Assembly (NCBI GenBank): GCA_021800445.1
Contig: JAJYYZ010000019.1
Coordinates: 1-37,833 of the forward strand
Source: a bacterium
GTDB taxonomy: Bacteria > Thermotogota > Thermotogae > Mesoaciditogales > Mesoaciditogaceae
DNA length: 37,833 bases
Direction: 5' to 3'
Shown here one piece after another: positions 23,792-32,033 of this stretch; the stretch's first letter is position 1; every line of letters starts with the position of its first letter. The notes beneath the pieces are model-generated. The model was not told where the DNA came from. It did not search any database and saw nothing but the letters and a program-made list of their open reading frames with translations. A program made the translations under genes and the position numbers.

Positions 23792-23801
23792 GGAGGTTTT
23801 G

Positions 23802-24677
23802 ATGAGAAAAAGAACTCTTGTTTCGATAGCGTTTATTGTGCCTTCTGTCATAATCGTTGGAATATTCGTTTACGCATTCATAGCATGGACTTTGGCCGCG
23901 TCTTTTACGAACTGGAATACATTGCTTCCGAATTGGTCTTTTGCAGGACTTAAAAATTACATCTATCTTTTCACTCAAGATATGAGATTTCATATGGATC
24001 TTGTAAATAATTTCATATTCTTGCCATTTTTCGTGCTTGGAACGATGATCTTAGGCTTTTTCCTTGCAACTCTCTTGAACAGCGGGATAAAATTCGAAGC
24101 ATTTTTTAGAACTGTTTTTTTGCTTCCGATGGCCATTTCTCTCGTTGTGTCCGGTGTTATATGGATATGGATTTACGATCCAACAAATGGAGCGCTTGCG
24201 TCTTTATTTCAAATCTTCCATCTTCCTGCCGTAAATTGGCTTGGAAGTATGACCTATGCGCTTCCAGCCATCATAATAGCGACTGTATGGCAATACACTG
24301 GTTTTACAACTTCGATATACTTAGCCGGCTTAAGGGGTATACCTCAAGAGGTGATTGAGGCGGCAAGGCTTGATGGTGCACATGGATTAAGATTGTACTG
24401 GAATATAATAATCCCAATGGTTCAATCTTCGACGGTCACCGCTTTCGTTTTAATGGTTCAACTTTCTTTGCAGATGTTCGATATTGTGTGGGTCATGACA
24501 CAGGGAGGCCCCGCTTTTGCAACGGATATGCCTGCCGTTTACATGTTCATAGCGGGATTCAAGCAAAATTTCGTTGCAAGAGGTGCGGCAATAGCAATTA
24601 TCATCTTCGCGCTAACTCTTGTGGTCGTAATACCATATTTATTCACGGCTGGTAAAATAACGGAGGAAGAAGCATGA
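23802..24677 (+). CDS. Sugar ABC transporter permease (MalF/UgpA type)
   Basis: This 291-residue permease has six predicted membrane helices and the EAA loop EVIEAARLDGAHGLRLYWNI. The ATG at 23802 follows TGGAGG; the longer frame from 23781 would start inside the terminator hairpin. It pairs with the next gene's product as a heterodimeric channel. Its stop overlaps the next start as ATGA. Confidence 0.92.
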   Translation: MRKRTLVSIAFIVPSVIIVGIFVYAFIAWTLAASFTNWNTLLPNWSFAGLKNYIYLFTQDMRFHMDLVNNFIFLPFFVLGTMILGFFLATLLNSGIKFEAFFRTVFLLPMAISLVVSGVIWIWIYDPTNGALASLFQIFHLPAVNWLGSMTYALPAIIIATVWQYTGFTTSIYLAGLRGIPQEVIEAARLDGAHGLRLYWNIIIPMVQSSTVTAFVLMVQLSLQMFDIVWVMTQGGPAFATDMPAVYMFIAGFKQNFVARGAAIAIIIFALTLVVVIPYLFTAGKITEEEA

Positions 24678-25492
24678 AAATATCTAAAAAAGTAGCAATT
24701 TATTTGGTTTTGATAATTGCGTCGATCTTCTTTCTCTTTCCGATATACATGTTGGTCGTAACTTCGATGAAATCTCTTCAAGAAGTCAACACCACAAGTT
24801 CATGGTCCATTCCGATTCATTTTGATTTCTCTGGATTTGTAACCGCGTGGAATGGCATTTCGCAGGGCTTCGCCAACAGTTTTGAGTTCACGATACCTGC
24901 ACTGATACTTTCGGTTTTCTTAGGTTCAATTGGTGGTTTTGCACTTACAAAAGTCAAATTCAAAGGGGCTAATACCGTTTTTTTATTTTTACTCTTTGGC
25001 ATGTTTTTGCCCTATCAGGTTGTTTTAATACCTCTTGTTAAATTCATGGCCGCTTTGGGACTTTACGGAAATATATGGTCTTTGATAATAACGCATACCG
25101 CTTACGGTATTCCCATAACTACCCTGATCTTCAGAAACTTTTACAGTTCAATTCCGACAAGTTTACTGGAAGCAGGTCAGGTTGATGGTGCAAATACACT
25201 TCAAATATACGGAAGGATAATTCTTCCACTTTCAATACCGGGAATTGTCGTTGCCGCGATATGGCAGTTCACGAATATATGGAATAACTTCCTGTTTGGA
25301 TTGATTTTGGGGTCTATGCCCAACGTAAGGCCTGTTACTGTCATGTTGAACAACCTAAACGGTGCAATGATGGCCCAATGGAATACGTTGATGGCCGGAG
25401 CTCTGATAACCGCAATTCCGACTTTGATAGTTTACCTTATCGCAGGAAAATATTTCGTCAAAGGTTTGCTTGGAGGAGCGGTAAAAGGATGA
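24674..25492 (+). CDS. Sugar ABC transporter permease (MalG/UgpE type)
   Basis: This 272-residue permease has six helices and the EAA-like loop SLLEAGQVDGANTLQIYGRI. It ends in VKGLLGGAVKG, the usual end of the MalG/UgpE group. There is no ATPase gene in this operon, so an ATPase encoded elsewhere (MsmX-like, shared) must energise it. A strong terminator follows immediately. Confidence 0.92.
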   Translation: MKISKKVAIYLVLIIASIFFLFPIYMLVVTSMKSLQEVNTTSSWSIPIHFDFSGFVTAWNGISQGFANSFEFTIPALILSVFLGSIGGFALTKVKFKGANTVFLFLLFGMFLPYQVVLIPLVKFMAALGLYGNIWSLIITHTAYGIPITTLIFRNFYSSIPTSLLEAGQVDGANTLQIYGRIILPLSIPGIVVAAIWQFTNIWNNFLFGLILGSMPNVRPVTVMLNNLNGAMMAQWNTLMAGALITAIPTLIVYLIAGKYFVKGLLGGAVKG

Positions 25493-25520
25493 AAACACGG
25501 AACTGAAGTTCCGTGTTTTT
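25492..25520 (+). terminator. Rho-independent terminator of the sugar transporter operon
   Basis: AAAACACGGAACT and AGTTCCGTGTTTT form a nearly continuous 12-13 bp stem with a minimal loop and a T-run, starting at the last base of the permease gene. It can also act on the opposite strand. Confidence 0.9.
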
Positions 25521-25527
25521 CCCGCCT

Positions 25528-25577
25528 TTGTGACATACTTCCACCACTTATAGAAGTAAGAGAATGCTTGCTCAAAA
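25528..25577 (-). repeat. Solo right end of the TnpB element (remnant)
   Basis: On the minus strand, TTGAGCAAG, ACTTCTATAAGTGGTGGAAG and TATGTCACAAA match the 3' end of the tnpB element at 348-396 with few differences. No tnpB coding sequence is attached. It sits between the ends of two convergent genes, as a leftover insertion would. Confidence 0.75.
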
Positions 25578-25581
25578 AAGG

Positions 25582-26616
25582 TTAAAGATACATTTTTTCG
25601 AACAATTCCTTTATCTCTTTACTTTCACGTACGACCGCAAGCGCTATTTCGGCATGATTTATCATGTAACCGTTTCCTATTATCATGTTGATGTCTTTAC
25701 CAATGCCTTCAGCGCCAAGTGCCGCTTTTGTGAATGATGTTGCCATGGAGAAAAAATAAACCGTACCGCACTCTTTTGTTGCAAGTATAGAGGCCATTTC
25801 AGTGTCCGGAACGTTAACCACGTTTATCGTTATGTCTGCCATTTTTCCGTTTGTGACATCGGAAACGATCTTTTCAACTTTTACGGCATCGGTCGCATCT
25901 GCCTCAAAAATTTCGGTTATTCCTATTTTTTTAAGATATTCGGCCTTTGATTTTGAATGTACGATTGCTATGACACGTCCGGTTGGTCCCGCATATTTTT
26001 TGGCCGCATAAGCGCATAATAGGCCGGATTTACCGGATGCACCAATTATAACGACCGTATCATTTGGATTTACAAGTTTTGCTGTTTGTGCGGGAGCTCC
26101 CGCAACGTCTAACACCGCAAGTGCGAGACGTCTGTCCATGTCTTTCGGAAGTTTTGCATAAACTCCGCTTTCGAATATTATCGCTTTTGCTTCTACATCA
26201 ACTTGATCGTTGTCAAGATGAACTTTTTTTATTTTCTTTATATTCAATGGCGTTAAAGAAAGGGAGACCAAAGTGGCTATTTCGTCTCCTACTTCTATGT
26301 TCACTTTTCCCTTTACGGCATCCCCTATTTTTTCGATTTTGCCTATTAGCATGCCTCCGGAGCCTGTAACCGGATTGTGCATTTTTCCCCTTAAATTAAC
26401 TATTTCAAGGATTTTTGAACTTATTTTTTCTTCATTTTCTCCCACATCTTTTTTGATCTGCGTGAATGAAGCGGCATCGATGTTTAGCGTCAAAACATCG
26501 ACAAGAATTTCGTTATCGTAAATTTTTGAAACATCGTTATCAATCTTCCATGCAGGCTGCGGAAGCACTCCTTTGGGATCGATGACCCTGTGGGTACCAT
26601 ATCTGTTTCCGATCAT
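25582..26616 (-). CDS. kdd: L-erythro-3,5-diaminohexanoate dehydrogenase
   Basis: Kdd oxidatively deaminates 3,5-diaminohexanoate in the lysine fermentation pathway. The protein of 344 residues starts with the family's distinctive MIGNRYGTHRVIDPKGVLPQ and contains ILVDVLTLNIDAASFTQI, the GKMHNPVTGSGGMLIG segment and a Rossmann loop VVIIGASGKSGLL. It is related to zinc-type alcohol dehydrogenases but lacks their zinc ligands. The other lysine fermentation genes (kamA, kamDE, kce, kal) are not in the window. It follows yqeY by 24 nt and is therefore probably read from the pepV promoter. SD GGAGGAAG precedes the ATG. Confidence 0.92.
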   Translation of the reverse strand: MIGNRYGTHRVIDPKGVLPQPAWKIDNDVSKIYDNEILVDVLTLNIDAASFTQIKKDVGENEEKISSKILEIVNLRGKMHNPVTGSGGMLIGKIEKIGDAVKGKVNIEVGDEIATLVSLSLTPLNIKKIKKVHLDNDQVDVEAKAIIFESGVYAKLPKDMDRRLALAVLDVAGAPAQTAKLVNPNDTVVIIGASGKSGLLCAYAAKKYAGPTGRVIAIVHSKSKAEYLKKIGITEIFEADATDAVKVEKIVSDVTNGKMADITINVVNVPDTEMASILATKECGTVYFFSMATSFTKAALGAEGIGKDINMIIGNGYMINHAEIALAVVRESKEIKELFEKMYL

Positions 26617-26640
26617 TTTTCTTCCTCCTCACCGAATTTT

Positions 26641-27084
26641 TTATTTTAACAGTTTCTCTGCTATCGCTTTAACGCGATCTCCTGAAACCTTTCCTTTCAA
26701 TTCTTTCATCACGATTCCCATAAGTTTGCCAATATCTTTTGAAGAAGAAAGATTCATCTCTTTTATTTTTAGTGAAATGAATCTTTCAACCTCATCGTCT
26801 GAGAGTTCGGGTCGCGCGAATGACTTTAGTATTTCAAGTTCATCCTTTTCTGCTTTTGCAAGTTCGGGACGATTGCCTTTTTCAAAATCATTTATCGATT
26901 CTTCTCGCTCTTTCATCTGCTTTTTGACTATAACATCAAATTCTTCTTCCGTCACGGGTTTCATCTTTTCAACTTCAAAATTTTTAACCGCTGATACAAG
27001 CATCCTCAGCACGCCTGTACGCGTTTCATCTTTGGCGATCATGGAATCTTTCAATTTAGCACGTAAATCTTCAAGTATTGTCAT
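26641..27084 (-). CDS. yqeY: GatB/YqeY domain protein
   Basis: This all-helical protein has 147 residues from the ATG at 27084 (MTILEDLRAKLKDSMIAKDE; SD AAAGGGTGG). Motifs are RTGVLRMLVSAVKN, DVIVKKQMKEREESI and the C-terminal GKLMGIVMKELKGKVSGDRV. The domain is shared with the tail of the GatB amidotransferase subunit, which binds tRNA; the free-standing YqeY has no firmly established role. It lies between pepV (12-nt gap) and kdd. Confidence 0.94.
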   Translation of the reverse strand: MTILEDLRAKLKDSMIAKDETRTGVLRMLVSAVKNFEVEKMKPVTEEEFDVIVKKQMKEREESINDFEKGNRPELAKAEKDELEILKSFARPELSDDEVERFISLKIKEMNLSSSKDIGKLMGIVMKELKGKVSGDRVKAIAEKLLK

Positions 27085-27096
27085 CGGTACCACCCT

Positions 27097-28488
27097 TTAG
27101 GAAATAATTTTGTAATACAACTGTGCGTAAATCCTCGCTATCATGGTAAGATCGTCGATGGAGATCCTTTCATCCGGTTGATGTTCTGTGGATCCATGGC
27201 CAGGGAATGTGGGGCCAAAGGCAACGGCGTTTGGAATAGCCCTCGCATAGGTGCCACCTCCTATGGCTATTAAAAAGGATTTCTGACCTGTCACATCTTC
27301 GTAGACTTTAGAAAGCATGTGTATAAGTTCGTTATCTGGAGATACAAAAAGAGGATCGTGATGGTGACCTATTGAAACTTCCATCCCTTTGAGAGACTCC
27401 TCTATTTGCTTTTTTATCATTTTTAAGTTGAAAAATATGGGATATCTTATGTTCAAAACGAATTTCATCTTTTTTGGTGTTATTTCCATGAGACCAAGAT
27501 TTACGGTCAAAGGTCCGGACATACCATCTTGACCGGATATGCCAAGAGATTTTCCGTCCGTTTCATATCCGATTTTTTTTGCTATATTCTCGAGATGAAA
27601 TTGCATTTCGCCATCGTCGATGTGAAAATGGCTTAAAAGATCAACCATAGCACTTATAGCGTTGATGCCAGCCGATGGATTTGCGCCGTGCGCCGATTTT
27701 CCTATCGCTTTGATGAACAACTTGTGACCTTTGTTTGTAACTTCGATCTTCGAGCCATTCGATGGTTTGTGTTTTCTTACCTCTTCGATTAATGCTTTAT
27801 CTTTGAATTTGACTACGACCTCGGCCGTCGGCGCGACCATGTTGGGCGCATCGCCACCTTTGAAAGACAGCAAAGAAAATTCTTCATCCACCTTTCTTTG
27901 ATGCCTGTAAAGTGTAACATTTACATCTGCTATTCCCTTTTCGACGTTTATCATCGGGAAGTCTCCATCTGGAGTTACTCCCCAGTCAGGTTTCGTTTCG
28001 TGCTTGAAATAATATTTCATGCATTCCCATCCTGATTCTTCATTTGTACCGAAGATGATCCTTACTTTGCTTTTAGGTTCTACTCCAAATACTTTTACGG
28101 CTTTCAGGGCAAACAAGGCTGCGATTATGGGACCTTTATCGTCCGTTGCACCTCTTCCCCAGAGATATCCGTTTTTTACAACGCCACCGTACGGATCAAC
28201 AGACCATCCTGTGCCTTCCGGCACAACGTCGAGATGACCGAGAACACCAAAAATTTTCTTGCCGTTTCCAAATTCAACATGACCGGCATAATTGTCAACG
28301 TTTTTGGTTTTAAAACCATATTTTTTGCCAAGTTCAAGTGCGTAATCAAGAGCTCTTTTGGTTTCAACACCGAATGGGGCATCTTTTGTGCCTTTGACTT
28401 TGTAAGATTTGAATTTTATGATCTCCGAAATTTCTTTTATCATCTCATCTCTCATCGACAAAACAAGATCATCCAAAGTTTTGTTCAT
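27097..28488 (-). CDS. pepV: M20-family dipeptidase (PepV-like)
   Basis: This 463-residue zinc peptidase of the Xaa-His dipeptidase/PepV type has metal-site motifs in order: FGVLGHLDVVPEG, GRGATDDKGP, FGTNEESGW, a VTPDGDFP aspartate, and a C-terminal HGSTEHQPDE carrying the last His. The lid domain (about residues 180-380) is of normal size. The ATG at 28488 follows GGAGGAATTT; a frame five codons longer is less likely. It would hydrolyse imported dipeptides in the cytosol, in line with the peptide transporters of this region and the amino-acid catabolic gene kdd downstream. Confidence 0.93.
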   Translation of the reverse strand: MNKTLDDLVLSMRDEMIKEISEIIKFKSYKVKGTKDAPFGVETKRALDYALELGKKYGFKTKNVDNYAGHVEFGNGKKIFGVLGHLDVVPEGTGWSVDPYGGVVKNGYLWGRGATDDKGPIIAALFALKAVKVFGVEPKSKVRIIFGTNEESGWECMKYYFKHETKPDWGVTPDGDFPMINVEKGIADVNVTLYRHQRKVDEEFSLLSFKGGDAPNMVAPTAEVVVKFKDKALIEEVRKHKPSNGSKIEVTNKGHKLFIKAIGKSAHGANPSAGINAISAMVDLLSHFHIDDGEMQFHLENIAKKIGYETDGKSLGISGQDGMSGPLTVNLGLMEITPKKMKFVLNIRYPIFFNLKMIKKQIEESLKGMEVSIGHHHDPLFVSPDNELIHMLSKVYEDVTGQKSFLIAIGGGTYARAIPNAVAFGPTFPGHGSTEHQPDERISIDDLTMIARIYAQLYYKIIS

Positions 28489-28533
28489 TGAAATTCCTCC
28501 CAACGTAATTCAAATTATCGTCACATACTATGT

Positions 28534-28541
28534 ATTATAAT
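28534..28541. promoter_or_regulatory. Overlapping divergent -10 boxes of pepV and panD
   Basis: TATAAT occurs on the plus strand at 28536-28541 and on the minus strand at 28534-28539, sharing four base pairs. Predicted starts lie about 27 nt before panD and about 39 nt before pepV. The -35 regions are weak, so only the -10 elements are firm. Confidence 0.5.
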
Positions 28542-28574
28542 ATATAACTAATCAAAAAGAAATGGAGGAACGCG

Positions 28575-28919
28575 ATGCAAAAGATATTTTTAAACGCAAA
28601 GATCCACAGAGCAACTATAACGGACAAGAACCTTGAATATGAAGGATCGATAACCATAGATCCGGTTTTAACAAAAGCGGTAGGTATTGAAGAAGGGGAA
28701 CTGGTACAGGTAGTCAATCTTAACAACGGCACAAGGTTTGAGACTTACGTGATAAACGGAGAAGAAAATTCAGGAATCATTTCTCTCAACGGTGCCGCGG
28801 CGCGTCTTGGAGAAGTTGGAGATAAAGTCATAATAATGGCTTATGCTATTTTCAACACCAACGAAAAACACGATGCGAAGATCGTCATTGTTGATTCTAA
28901 GAACAAGATCATAAAATGA
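28575..28919 (+). CDS. panD: Aspartate 1-decarboxylase
   Basis: PanD makes beta-alanine from aspartate for pantothenate and CoA. The 114-residue proenzyme begins MQKIFLNAKIHRATITDKNL. Self-cleavage at Gly-Ser in EYEGSITID turns the serine (Ser26) into the pyruvoyl cofactor. Conserved VVNLNNGTRFETYVI and GAAARLGEVGD follow. SD GGAGG, 6 nt before the ATG. Its 3' end overlaps the convergent DMT gene by 11 nt. CoA supply links it loosely to the fatty acid genes. Confidence 0.96.
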   Translation: MQKIFLNAKIHRATITDKNLEYEGSITIDPVLTKAVGIEEGELVQVVNLNNGTRFETYVINGEENSGIISLNGAAARLGEVGDKVIIMAYAIFNTNEKHDAKIVIVDSKNKIIK

Positions 28920-29814
28920 TTTCTTCTTTTCTTCCGATTCTTTCTCCGAGTATAACTCCCACCATAGTTATAGCCCCGCCGACATATATCCATACCGACG
29001 GTATGTTCTTTAAGATCATTGTGTCTGCTAAAACGGAAACAACAGGAATCAAATATATGAAATTACTCGATGTGCGCGATCCAAGCGATCTGACGGCGTA
29101 ATTCCATATTAAGTATCCGAATCCGGAGCATAGAGTGCCAAGAAAGAGAAGCCATAAAATAACATCCGGCCTTAAGAATGTTGTCACATCGGGCTTTTCT
29201 ATCGATATTTCGATGATCGAAAACGGAATCAAAAAGATCAAACCCCATTTTGTCATTTCAACAGTTGTGAGTAAATTATCGTAATTTTCCAGTTTGTTGA
29301 TGTATAAAGTGTACATTCCCCACGAGATGGCAGCACCCAGTACGAGAAAATCGCCCAAAGCATCGCCCTTCAGTTCAAATCCATTTGAAGCAATTATTAT
29401 CGTAACACCTGACAAAGAAAGAAAAGACATAAGGTAAAGCATAAATGAACTTGCCTTTCTTATCGATATGTCTGCAATTATTATGGTGAATATCGGTACA
29501 GTTGCTATCAAAATAGAAGCCTGAGACGGTGTTGTGAAACTAACGCCAAAATTTTCGAACACAAAATATATGGTTATGCCCCATAACCCTGCTATCGCTG
29601 ATAGGAACTTTGCTTTTTTTGGAAGTTTTCGATCTTTCACCGTTAACCTTGAAAATACCCACAGTATAATCCATGAAATGATAAACCTTAAAGTTGCCAT
29701 GGTTATAGGTGGTATAACACTTACAACGACTTTTATTGCAACGAATGAAATTCCCCAGAAAAAAATAATCGTAAGTCCAAGTATTATACTTAAATTATCA
29801 TTCTTCGTGTTCAT
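28909..29814 (-). CDS. EamA/DMT-superfamily exporter
   Basis: This 301-residue protein has ten predicted membrane helices in two EamA repeats (about residues 10-140 and 150-290), each opening with an SWxxxFVAIK- or SWGMYTLYI-like helix. Such proteins usually export metabolites or amino acids; the substrate is unknown. Its ATG lies 17 nt inside the end of korA and it has no clear SD, so translation probably depends on korA. Confidence 0.88.
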   Translation of the reverse strand: MNTKNDNLSIILGLTIIFFWGISFVAIKVVVSVIPPITMATLRFIISWIILWVFSRLTVKDRKLPKKAKFLSAIAGLWGITIYFVFENFGVSFTTPSQASILIATVPIFTIIIADISIRKASSFMLYLMSFLSLSGVTIIIASNGFELKGDALGDFLVLGAAISWGMYTLYINKLENYDNLLTTVEMTKWGLIFLIPFSIIEISIEKPDVTTFLRPDVILWLLFLGTLCSGFGYLIWNYAVRSLGSRTSSNFIYLIPVVSVLADTMILKNIPSVWIYVGGAITMVGVILGERIGRKEEIIL

Positions 29815-30958
29815 TTGTCAGTCTTGTCAATGCCTCAACTATATCGTAAGGTTGGATCAATTCTCCGTCTTCTCTCAACACAGTCTCCATTGGTACATTT
29901 TTTTTATTTATACGACTTACTTCATGTGCAAATTGCCCCATATTCATCTCGGCAACTACGATACCGGAGATGCGTGAAATCAACTTTTTGAGAGGATTTA
30001 CCGGGAATGGCCATATCGTTATAGGCTTGAAAAGGCCTACCTTTATTCCATTGGATCTTGCCAGTTTGATGGCACGGTAAGCACTTCTTGCGGTTGTACC
30101 ATAGGCTATTATGAGGTATTCAGCGTCATCGATCATGTATGAATCGTATATGAGTATTTCATCAAGATGCAAATTTATCTTATTCACGAAGTGTTTCATC
30201 AATTTTGAAGCCATGTCAGCGTTCCCGATCGGAAAACCGCTTTCATCGTGAAAAAGGCCTGAAACATGAAATCTTGTACTGCCCATCGATACAAGAGGTT
30301 GTATTTCATCGTTAAGTTCTGATTCTTCGAGAAATGGTTGATATATGGTGTTTTGATCCACATCTTTTGTGGTTATCCTGTCTACGATTGTAAACTCATC
30401 TGGATCCGGAAGATAAAAACTTTCTCTCATGTGACCAACAGTCTCGTCCATCAAAAATATGACGGGAGTTCTGTAAATTTCAGAGAAATTAAAAGCCGTG
30501 ACTATGTATTTGTAGACTTCTTCAACTGTGGATGGATACAAAACTATTACCGCGTGATCCCCATGTGTGCCCCATCTTGATTGCATAATGTCTCCTTGCG
30601 CCGTTTTGGTAGGAAAGCCTGTACTGGGACCAGTTCTTTGAACATCAACAAAAACGACGGGAGTTTCCGTCATTGAAGCGTAACCTATGGCTTCTTGCAT
30701 AAGGCTAAAACCCGGCCCGCTTGTGGCGGTCATCGATTTAACTCCTGCCAAAGAAGCACCGATAATTGCGACGGCACTTGATATTTCATCTTCCATTTGT
30801 ATAAAAGTACCACCAACTTTTGGCAGTTTGGCAGACATTGCCTCGGCTATATCTGTCGCGGGGGTAATTGGATATCCAGCGAAAAATCTGCATCCAGCCA
30901 AAATAGCACCCCGCGCGCAAGCCTCATCTCCTTGCATGACAACAAATTTTTCACCCAT
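29798..30958 (-). CDS. korA: 2-oxoacid:ferredoxin oxidoreductase alpha subunit (KorA-like)
   Basis: This 386-residue alpha subunit has the pyrimidine-binding domain (GYPITPATDIAEAM, MEDEISSAVAIIGASLAG, TSGPGFSLMQEAIGYASM) followed by the transketolase C-terminal-like domain (YLIIAYGTTARSAYRA). It fits 2-oxoglutarate or branched-chain 2-oxoacid:ferredoxin oxidoreductases, which turn 2-oxoacids into acyl-CoA and reduced ferredoxin in amino-acid fermentation. The beta subunit (thiamine diphosphate site), gamma and ferredoxin-like delta subunits are not next to it, which is unusual. SD AAGGAG before the ATG. Confidence 0.88.
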   Translation of the reverse strand: MGEKFVVMQGDEACARGAILAGCRFFAGYPITPATDIAEAMSAKLPKVGGTFIQMEDEISSAVAIIGASLAGVKSMTATSGPGFSLMQEAIGYASMTETPVVFVDVQRTGPSTGFPTKTAQGDIMQSRWGTHGDHAVIVLYPSTVEEVYKYIVTAFNFSEIYRTPVIFLMDETVGHMRESFYLPDPDEFTIVDRITTKDVDQNTIYQPFLEESELNDEIQPLVSMGSTRFHVSGLFHDESGFPIGNADMASKLMKHFVNKINLHLDEILIYDSYMIDDAEYLIIAYGTTARSAYRAIKLARSNGIKVGLFKPITIWPFPVNPLKKLISRISGIVVAEMNMGQFAHEVSRINKKNVPMETVLREDGELIQPYDIVEALTRLTNEHEE

Positions 30959-30992
30959 CTGATTTTACTCCTTCCGAGCACTTCTATTTTTA

Positions 30993-31022
30993 ATTTTACC
31001 ACTATTTACCAAACACATCCAA
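30993..31022 (-). promoter_or_regulatory. Probable promoter of korA
   Basis: TTGGAT (minus strand, 31017-31022), an 18-bp spacer and TAAAAT (30993-30998), about 30 nt upstream of the korA ATG. Confidence 0.5.
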
Positions 31023-31035
31023 CTGAGAGTCCCTC

Positions 31036-31053
31036 TCCGAACCTAAGTTCGGA
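31036..31053. other. Hairpin between korA and phoH promoters
   Basis: TCCGAAC and GTTCGGA form a 7-bp stem with a 4-nt loop (CTAA). It lies between the divergent promoters; there is no strong T-run on either side. Confidence 0.45.
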
Positions 31054-31070
31054 ATTTTCTCGGCGCTAAG

Positions 31071-31079
31071 TGCTATAAT
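31071..31079 (+). promoter_or_regulatory. Extended -10 promoter of the phoH operon
   Basis: TGCTATAAT is a perfect -10 with the TGN extension and no recognisable -35. The start would be near 31086, about 33 nt before the proposed phoH start. Confidence 0.65.
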
Positions 31080-31118
31080 TATTGTAGCGAGAAATAATTT
31101 TGTAGGAGGTGAGTATCG

Positions 31119-32033
31119 CTGGAAACGATTTCGAGATTTAAGATTCCTGATTCGATCGATATCGTGTCTTTTCTTGGAGAATATGATTCAAACCTTAAAA
31201 CCATAAAGAAGTATTTCGATGTTGGAGTTACGCTTATGGATTCAGAATTATGGATAAAGGGTGAAGAGGAAAAAGTAAAACGTGTCAGCGGTGTGCTTGA
31301 TAAGATGGTCAAGATCGTTTTAAAGGAAGGAAGTGTTGACATAAGAGATCTTTTGAACACAAAAGAAAGAACGACTTCTAAAATAGAAGGCGTCGGAGTA
31401 TTTCCAAAAACTAAGGGACAGCAGTTTTATGTTGATTTCATGAAAAAAAGTGACATAGTTTTTGCGATAGGTCCTGCCGGAACGGGTAAAACTTATCTTG
31501 CAGTTGCAATGGCAGTCGAGGGTTTAAGAAGTGGCGAGATTCAACGGATAGTTTTAACGCGTCCGGCCGTTGAAGCGGGTGAGAAACTTGGTTTTTTGCC
31601 CGGAGACATGATAGAAAAAGTAGATCCGTATTTACGGCCCCTTTACGATGCCTTATTCGATATGATGAGTCCCGAAAGATTCAATTATTACCGTGAAAAG
31701 GGCATAATAGAAATCGCCCCTCTTGCGTACATGAGAGGAAGAACTCTCAACAACGCTTTCATGATCCTCGATGAAGCTCAAAATACAACTCATGGCCAAT
31801 TGAAGATGTTTCTGACAAGAATGGGATTTGGATCTAAAGTGGTCGTAACTGGAGATGTGACTCAAATAGATCTTGAAAACAAGGCAACTTCAAGCCTTTT
31901 GGAGGCACAAAGAATTCTTAAAGACATAAAGGGAGTTTCTTTTGTTTATTTAGATGAAGAAGATGTGGTGAGAAATCCCATAGTTAAAAGGATAATAAAG
32001 GCGTATGAAATTTTTGAGGAAAATGAGAAGTAA
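31119..32033 (+). CDS. phoH: PhoH-like ATPase, apparent CUG start
   Basis: PhoH (YbeZ/YlaK type) is a P-loop ATPase linked to RNA metabolism and commonly encoded beside ybeY. Walker A GPAGTGKTY and Walker B FMILDEAQNTT are intact, as is LTRPAVEAGEKLGFLPGD. The conserved N-terminal strand (ISRFKIPDSIDIVSFLGEYD) is encoded upstream of the first usual start (GTG 31164). An in-frame stop lies at 31110-31112, and the best start is CTG at 31119, 7 nt after AGGAGGTG. With it the protein has 304 residues. An ATT at 31128 is the other option. First gene of the phoH-HD-ybeY operon. Confidence 0.93.
   Translation: METISRFKIPDSIDIVSFLGEYDSNLKTIKKYFDVGVTLMDSELWIKGEEEKVKRVSGVLDKMVKIVLKEGSVDIRDLLNTKERTTSKIEGVGVFPKTKGQQFYVDFMKKSDIVFAIGPAGTGKTYLAVAMAVEGLRSGEIQRIVLTRPAVEAGEKLGFLPGDMIEKVDPYLRPLYDALFDMMSPERFNYYREKGIIEIAPLAYMRGRTLNNAFMILDEAQNTTHGQLKMFLTRMGFGSKVVVTGDVTQIDLENKATSSLLEAQRILKDIKGVSFVYLDEEDVVRNPIVKRIIKAYEIFEENEK

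Noticed and set aside
25582-26616. Reading of this gene as a zinc alcohol dehydrogenase
   Set aside because: The N-terminal half matches diaminohexanoate dehydrogenase closely and the zinc ligands of alcohol dehydrogenases are missing.
26573-27100. 175-codon serine-rich plus-strand ORF
   Set aside because: The Ser/Phe composition is an antisense artefact of the Lys/Glu-rich yqeY gene.
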